Assembly (NCBI GenBank): GCA_021826565.1
Contig: JAKAZJ010000038.1
Span: 1-9,889 of the forward strand
Reading direction: 5' to 3'
Length of the DNA stretch: 9,889 bases
From: Pseudomonadota bacterium
GTDB taxonomy: Bacteria > Pseudomonadota > Alphaproteobacteria > Acetobacterales > Acetobacteraceae
The translations under genes and the position numbers were made by a program. Shown in pieces: positions 6,237-9,889 of this stretch. Numbering within the stretch: position 1 is the stretch's first letter; the number at the start of each line of letters is the position of its first letter. Under the pieces are notes generated by a model, which saw only the letters and a program-made list of their open reading frames with translations, had not been told where the DNA came from and made no database searches.

Positions 6237-6349
6237 GGCCCCTGGGTGCCGCACGCCGCCGCGCCGCGTCAAGCGCGTCAATGACCCGGCAACGGCTTTC
6301 GTGTATGACGCCGACGCAACCCGGCACGGGCAAAGCAACGGAGGCGTGG
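6237..6349. promoter_or_regulatory. Divergent intergenic region between the SH3 gene and galU
   Basis: These 113 bp separate two genes that start outward and must hold both promoters. For galU, ATGACC (6281-6286) and TATGAC (6304-6309) are 17 bp apart. Each matches the sigma-70 boxes at four of six positions, so this is only a candidate. CGCGTCAA occurs twice in direct order (6265-6272 and 6274-6281, 9-bp step) and could be a regulator site. The galU ribosome site is GGAGG at 6340-6344. Confidence 0.35.
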
Positions 6350-7222
6350 ATGAAGCGGCTGCGCAAGGCAGTGTTCCCGGTCGCCGGTCTCGGCACCCGT
6401 TTCCTGCCGGCGACCAAAGCGATGGCCAAGGAAATGCTGCCGGTGGTCGATAAGCCATTGATCCAATACGCGGTGGAGGAAGCTCGCGCCGCCGGGATCG
6501 AGCAGTTCTGCATGGTCACCGGCCGCGGCAAGACCGCCCTGGTCGAGCATTTCGACATCGCCTTCGAGCTGGAAGCCACTTTGCGCGAACGCGACAAGCG
6601 CGACGCGCTGCGCCATCTGGAGGGGACGCTGGTGGAACCCGGCTCCATGGTCACGGTGCGCCAGCAAGTGCCGCTGGGCCTGGGCCACGCGATCTGGTGC
6701 GCGCGGGCCTTCATCGGCGACGACCCATTCGCGGTCCTGCTGCCCGATGATCTGGTCCTGTCCGATACGCCGTGCCTGGCGCAACTGGCCGAATTGCATC
6801 ACCAGACCGGCGGCAACGTGGTCGCGGTGACCGAGGTGCCGCGCGCGCAGACCAACCGCTACGGCATCCTGCGCATCGGCGCCGATGACGGACGAGTGGT
6901 GGAGGTGCTGGGGCTGGTCGAGAAACCCACGCCCGAGGCGGCCCCGTCCACTTTGTCCATCATCGGCCGCTACGTGCTGATGCCGGAGGTGATCGCCGAA
7001 CTGGCGCGCGGGGATCGCGGTGCCGGGGGCGAGGTGCAACTGACCGACGGCATGGCCCGATTGATCGGCCGCCAGCCGTTCCACGGGTTGCGCTACGAGG
7101 GGCGGCGCTTCGATTGCGGCGACAAAGCCGGGTTCCTGGAAGCGCAGATCGCGTTCGCGCTGAAGCATCCCGAGCTTGCGCCGGCGGTGCGCGGGTTCCT
7201 GCGAAAATACGTGGACGCCTAG
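6350..7222 (+). CDS. galU: UTP-glucose-1-phosphate uridylyltransferase
   Basis: GalU makes UDP-glucose from UTP and glucose-1-phosphate, the donor for exopolysaccharide, lipopolysaccharide and osmoprotectant glucans. The 290-residue product has the normal length of the bacterial enzyme. The nucleotide-binding signature FPVAGLGTRFLPATK is at 9-23 and continues into KEMLPVVDKP (27-36). LPDDL (131-135) carries the metal and sugar-nucleotide acidic pair. GLVEKP (188-193) holds the conserved Lys. GDKAGFLEA near the C-terminus fits the family. ATG 6350 is preferred because GGAGG lies 5 nt upstream and family homology starts at residue 1; an in-frame ATG at 6305 adds 15 unlike residues. The gene is followed by a 196-bp gap and then a phosphohexomutase in the same direction, the logical upstream enzyme. 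It reads divergently from the SH3 gene. No missing key residues are seen. Confidence 0.95.
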   Translation: MKRLRKAVFPVAGLGTRFLPATKAMAKEMLPVVDKPLIQYAVEEARAAGIEQFCMVTGRGKTALVEHFDIAFELEATLRERDKRDALRHLEGTLVEPGSMVTVRQQVPLGLGHAIWCARAFIGDDPFAVLLPDDLVLSDTPCLAQLAELHHQTGGNVVAVTEVPRAQTNRYGILRIGADDGRVVEVLGLVEKPTPEAAPSTLSIIGRYVLMPEVIAELARGDRGAGGEVQLTDGMARLIGRQPFHGLRYEGRRFDCGDKAGFLEAQIAFALKHPELAPAVRGFLRKYVDA

Positions 7223-7418
7223 GCAGAGCCGATCGCACCTGATCGAGGCGGGCGATCCAGCGCCCGGCCCGAGACGGTTGGGTTCCAACTGCCAACGGGG
7301 TGCAATGCCGGGCGCCAGCGCCACTCGGGGCGCGGGCAAGAACCCGAAATTCGGTAGTGCCTCAATGTGACTCGCCTGTGCTAACCCCCTCCGTCCGCCC
7401 CAGGAGCAAGCCTCGCCG

Positions 7419-8822
7419 ATGCCCACCCCGCACGTCTTTCACCCCTCCGTCCTGCGCGAATACGACATCCGCGGCGTCGTCGGCGACACATTGCACCCGG
7501 CCGACGCCATCGCGATCGGCCGCTGCCTCGCCACCCTGGTCCGCCGCGCCGGCGGGCGGTCCGTCGCCGTGGGCTATGACGGACGCCTGTCCAGCCCGGC
7601 GTTGGAAGCGGCCCTGGTCGAGGGCCTGACCGCCTCCGGCGCCGAGGTTCTGCGCGTCGGCCGCGGCCCCACGCCCCTGCTGTATTACGCGGCCGCCACC
7701 GAAGGCACCGATGCCGCGGTGATGGTCACCGGCAGCCACAACCCACCCGACTATAACGGCTTCAAGCTGACCTTCGGCGGCAAGCCGTTCTTCGGCCACC
7801 AGATTACCGCCCTCGGCGCGCAATCCGCGGCCGGGGACATCGATACCGCGCCGGGCGGCGCGCGCATGATCGACGTGTCCGCGGCCTATGTCGCGCGGCT
7901 GCTGGCCGACTGGGATGGCACGCGCGCGCTGAACGTGGTCTGGGACAACGGCAACGGCGCCGCCGGGGACATTCTGCCACGCCTGACGGCCGGCCTGCCG
8001 GGAACCCACACCATCCTGAACGGGCCGATCGACGGCACCTTCCCCGCCCATCACCCGGACCCCACGGTGCCCGCCAACCTGGCCCAGCTGATCGCCGCTG
8101 TCGCGGCCCACGGCGCCGATGTCGGCGTGGCGTTCGATGGCGATGCCGACCGCATCGGCCTGGTGGATGACCAGGGTGCAATCCTGTTCGGCGACCAGCT
8201 GATGGTGCTGCTGGCGCGCGACGTGCTGGCCACCCATCCGGGCGCCACCATCATCGCCGACGTCAAAGCCTCCCAGGTGCTGTTCGACGAGATCGCACGC
8301 GCCGGCGGCACGCCGCTGATGTGGAAGACCGGACACAGCCTGATCAAGGCGAAGATGGCCGAGACCGGCTCGCCGCTGGCCGGAGAGATGTCGGGGCATC
8401 TGTTCTTCGCCGATCACTGGTACGGGTTCGACGACGCGCTCTATGCCGCGGTGCGGCTGCTGGGCGTGATCGCGCGCATGGGCGGGTCTTTGTCGGCGAC
8501 GCGAGCCGCCCTGCCCGTGGTGGTGAACACGCCCGAGCTCCGCTTCGACTGCGCGGAGACCCGCAAATTCGCGGTGATCACCGAAGTCGCCGCGCGGCTG
8601 CGCAAAGCCGGCGCGCGCGTGGTGGAAACCGATGGCGTGCGGGTCCAGACCGAGGACGGGTGGTGGCTGCTCCGCGCGTCCAACACCCAGGCGGTGCTGG
8701 TGGCGCGCGCCGAGGCGCGGGACGCGGCGGGGCTGGCACGGCTGCAAGCGGCGCTTGCGGCGCAGCTGGCGGAATCGGGGCTGGCGGCGCCGGATTTCTC
8801 GGGCGGCGGCGCGGGGCACTGA
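7419..8822 (+). CDS. Phosphomannomutase/phosphoglucomutase (alpha-D-phosphohexomutase)
   Basis: The enzyme interconverts hexose-6-phosphate and hexose-1-phosphate and so feeds GDP-mannose or UDP-glucose synthesis. The 467 residues carry all four hallmark loops of the superfamily. The phosphoserine loop is TGSHNP at 104-109, with S106 the residue to be phosphorylated. The Mg2+ loop is DGDADR at 240-245, the sugar-binding loop GEMSGH at 322-327 and the phosphate-binding loop RASNT at 419-423. The N-terminal LREYDIRG and VGYDGRLSS segments are also typical of bacterial PMM/PGM (AlgC/ManB-like). Glucose versus mannose preference cannot be settled from sequence; the GEMSGH loop is found in dual-specific enzymes. 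AGGAG at 7402-7406 is 12 nt from the ATG, a rather long spacing. In the 196-bp gap after galU I see only a small GTTGG-GTT-CCAAC hairpin, so co-transcription with galU is possible. Confidence 0.93.
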   Translation: MPTPHVFHPSVLREYDIRGVVGDTLHPADAIAIGRCLATLVRRAGGRSVAVGYDGRLSSPALEAALVEGLTASGAEVLRVGRGPTPLLYYAAATEGTDAAVMVTGSHNPPDYNGFKLTFGGKPFFGHQITALGAQSAAGDIDTAPGGARMIDVSAAYVARLLADWDGTRALNVVWDNGNGAAGDILPRLTAGLPGTHTILNGPIDGTFPAHHPDPTVPANLAQLIAAVAAHGADVGVAFDGDADRIGLVDDQGAILFGDQLMVLLARDVLATHPGATIIADVKASQVLFDEIARAGGTPLMWKTGHSLIKAKMAETGSPLAGEMSGHLFFADHWYGFDDALYAAVRLLGVIARMGGSLSATRAALPVVVNTPELRFDCAETRKFAVITEVAARLRKAGARVVETDGVRVQTEDGWWLLRASNTQAVLVARAEARDAAGLARLQAALAAQLAESGLAAPDFSGGGAGH

Positions 8823-8847
8823 AGGGTTCGTCTCGCGAGCCGCCGCA

Positions 8848-8864
8848 GGCACGGCGATCGTGCC
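8848..8864 (+). other. Small hairpin after the phosphohexomutase
   Basis: GGCACG (8848-8853) pairs with CGTGCC (8859-8864) around the loop GCGAT. It lies 25 bp beyond the stop of the phosphohexomutase and before the stronger hairpin at 8881-8901. It has no T-run. In DNA this rich in G+C a 6-bp stem can occur by chance. Confidence 0.35.
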
Positions 8865-8880
8865 AAGCCGGGCGGTTGCG

Positions 8881-8901
8881 GTGCGGCGCGGCGCGCCGCA
8901 C
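8881..8901 (+). terminator. GC-rich hairpin between the phosphohexomutase and the dehydrogenase
   Basis: GTGCGGCGC (8881-8889) pairs perfectly with GCGCCGCAC (8893-8901) over a 3-nt loop, giving a very stable 9-bp stem in the 111-bp gap between two same-strand genes. The bases after it (TCTGTTCC) are only weakly T-rich, so it is not a textbook intrinsic terminator. It could attenuate read-through or mark a processing point. Confidence 0.4.
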
Positions 8902-8933
8902 TCTGTTCCATCTCCCCTCGCAAGGATGCCCCG

Positions 8934-9839
8934 ATGCGCGGCCTGTTTCTTGATGCCGTCGATGATCTCGCCACCGTGTTCCGCCGCGTCGCGCGCGCCG
9001 ACGACCCGGTGGTGGATGTGCGCGAACAGGCCGCGGCGCCGGCCGAGCAGCTTCCGGCGCTGCTTGCGGGATATGATTTCATCCTGGATGATCATTCCCA
9101 CCTGCCGACCGCCGCGCTGCGCCTTTGCAGCGGGCTGAAGCATGTCGTGTTCCTGGGCACCGGCGCGCGCAGCTATATGAACCCGGAGGAACTGGCGGAG
9201 CTGGGCATCACCGTGCACATCATCCGCGGCTATGGCGACACCGCCGTCGCCGAGCACGCGATCGCGCTGATGTTTGCCGCCGCGCGCGGGATCGCGCGGA
9301 TGGACCGCGACATGCGCGCGGGCCAGTGGACGCGGGTGGAAGGCCCGCAGCTGACCGGCAAGACGCTGGGGCTGATCGGCTATGGCGGGATCGGCGCCGA
9401 GGTGGCGCGGATCGCGCGCGGGATCGGCATGCGGGTCCTGGCCTGGAACCGCACGCCGCGGCCTGGCGAAGGGGTGGAGTTCGTCCCCCTGCCGCGGCTG
9501 CTGGCCGACAGCGACGTGATCTCGTTGCATTTGCTTCTGAATGACGAAACGCGCGGCTTCCTCCGCGCCGAGCACCTGGCGCAGCTCCGCCCCGACGCGA
9601 TCCTGGTCAACACCGCGCGCGGCGCGCTGGTGGACGAGGCCGCGTTGCTGGCGGCACTGGCGTCCGGGCGGCTGCGCCATGCCGCGCTGGATGTGTTTGA
9701 CACCGAACCGATGCCGGCGGGCCATAAATTGACCGGGCTGCCGAACGTCACGCTGTCGGCGCATAGCGGGTTCCGCACGCCGGAGGCGTCGGAGACGTTG
9801 TTGCGGCGGGCGATGGATATCGCGCGCGGCCTGCGCTGA
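8934..9839 (+). CDS. D-isomer-specific 2-hydroxyacid dehydrogenase
   Basis: This NAD(P)-dependent cytoplasmic oxidoreductase interconverts 2-keto acids and D-2-hydroxy acids. The 301 residues make a compact family member. The Rossmann segment GKTLGLIGYGGIGAEVAR includes G149-x-G151-x-x-G154. An N at the end of the next strand (LAWNRTP) replaces the Asp that often selects NAD, so NADP use is possible. The catalytic Arg is R229 in VNTARGALVDE, the Glu is E258 in DVFDTEP and the His is H277 in LSAHSGF. The His motif departs from the common TPHIG form. The N-terminal catalytic half is short and divergent. AAGGA at 8922-8926, 7 nt before ATG, supports the start. It follows the phosphohexomutase by 111 bp with a stable hairpin between. 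No functional link to the sugar genes is obvious. Glyoxylate/hydroxypyruvate reductase or a phosphoglycerate-dehydrogenase relative are both possible. Confidence 0.9.
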   Translation: MRGLFLDAVDDLATVFRRVARADDPVVDVREQAAAPAEQLPALLAGYDFILDDHSHLPTAALRLCSGLKHVVFLGTGARSYMNPEELAELGITVHIIRGYGDTAVAEHAIALMFAAARGIARMDRDMRAGQWTRVEGPQLTGKTLGLIGYGGIGAEVARIARGIGMRVLAWNRTPRPGEGVEFVPLPRLLADSDVISLHLLLNDETRGFLRAEHLAQLRPDAILVNTARGALVDEAALLAALASGRLRHAALDVFDTEPMPAGHKLTGLPNVTLSAHSGFRTPEASETLLRRAMDIARGLR

Positions 9840-9854
9840 GCCGGCCCGGCCGGA

Positions 9855-9875
9855 TAGCGCCGCCGCACCGCGCTA
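9855..9875 (+). other. Hairpin after the dehydrogenase
   Basis: TAGCGC (9855-9860) pairs with GCGCTA (9870-9875) around a 9-nt loop, 16 bp past the dehydrogenase stop. C-rich sequence and not a T-run follows, so termination is uncertain. Nothing else is visible in the last 50 bases. Confidence 0.3.
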
Positions 9876-9889
9876 CCCCGCCCGCGGAA

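Noticed and set aside
6237..6458. N-terminal extension of the SH3 gene to ATG 6458
   Set aside because: It runs antisense into galU. The signal peptide starts cleanly at ATG 6236.
5122..6714. A 530-codon minus-strand frame crossing the RM gene end, the SH3 gene and galU
   Set aside because: It overlaps three supported genes in other frames and its product has low-complexity Arg/Ala/Pro content without a domain.
7362..9764. An 800-codon open frame on the minus strand
   Set aside because: It is antisense to the phosphohexomutase and the dehydrogenase, both clearly recognised by motifs. Its product is rich in Arg, Gly, Gln, His and Ala with no recognisable domain, as expected from third-position GC bias.
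1..9889. CRISPR array, tRNA, rRNA or riboswitch
   Set aside because: I saw no regularly spaced repeats, no tRNA-like cloverleaf and no known riboswitch core. The repeats present are two-copy or palindromic only.

Overview
The window is high-GC DNA. One host line I counted, 8101-8160, is 45/60 G+C. Gene content and spacing look like a chromosomal stretch of an alphaproteobacterium, perhaps Rhodospirillales or Acetobacteraceae. The taxonomic guess rests on base composition, an exported protein with alphaproteobacterial-type SH3 domains, and a galU-phosphohexomutase pair. It is an inference.

Layout, left to right: the 3' end of an HpcH/HpaI-type aldolase (+), cut by the window edge; a convergent NtaA/SnaA/DszA-type flavin-dependent monooxygenase (-); a cassette of about 3.7 kb holding one gene, a single-chain Type IIG-like restriction-modification enzyme of 1073 residues (+); an exported Pro/His-rich protein with two SH3-like domains (-); galU, UTP-glucose-1-phosphate uridylyltransferase (+, divergent from the SH3 gene); a phosphomannomutase/phosphoglucomutase (+); and a D-2-hydroxyacid dehydrogenase (+).

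The main discovery candidate is the restriction-modification cassette. It is bracketed by an 11-bp perfect direct repeat (1782-1792 and 5470-5480). Just inside each copy lie inverted GGGTCAG motifs, two per end. I find them nowhere else in the window. The outer 20 nt of the two ends match at 15 of 20 positions as a terminal inverted repeat. Removing the cassette and one repeat copy joins the SH3 gene to the monooxygenase upstream region with an intact stop codon (TAG instead of TAA). This looks like a real pre-insertion site. No transposase or recombinase is visible, so the cassette would be a passenger-only element moved in trans.

Functionally, galU and the phosphohexomutase fit together: hexose-6-P is converted to hexose-1-P and then to a UDP-sugar for cell-envelope or exopolysaccharide synthesis. 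The restriction enzyme is an unrelated defence function that has landed between two housekeeping or accessory genes. The aldolase fragment, the monooxygenase and the dehydrogenase are small-molecule metabolism genes whose substrates cannot be read from sequence.
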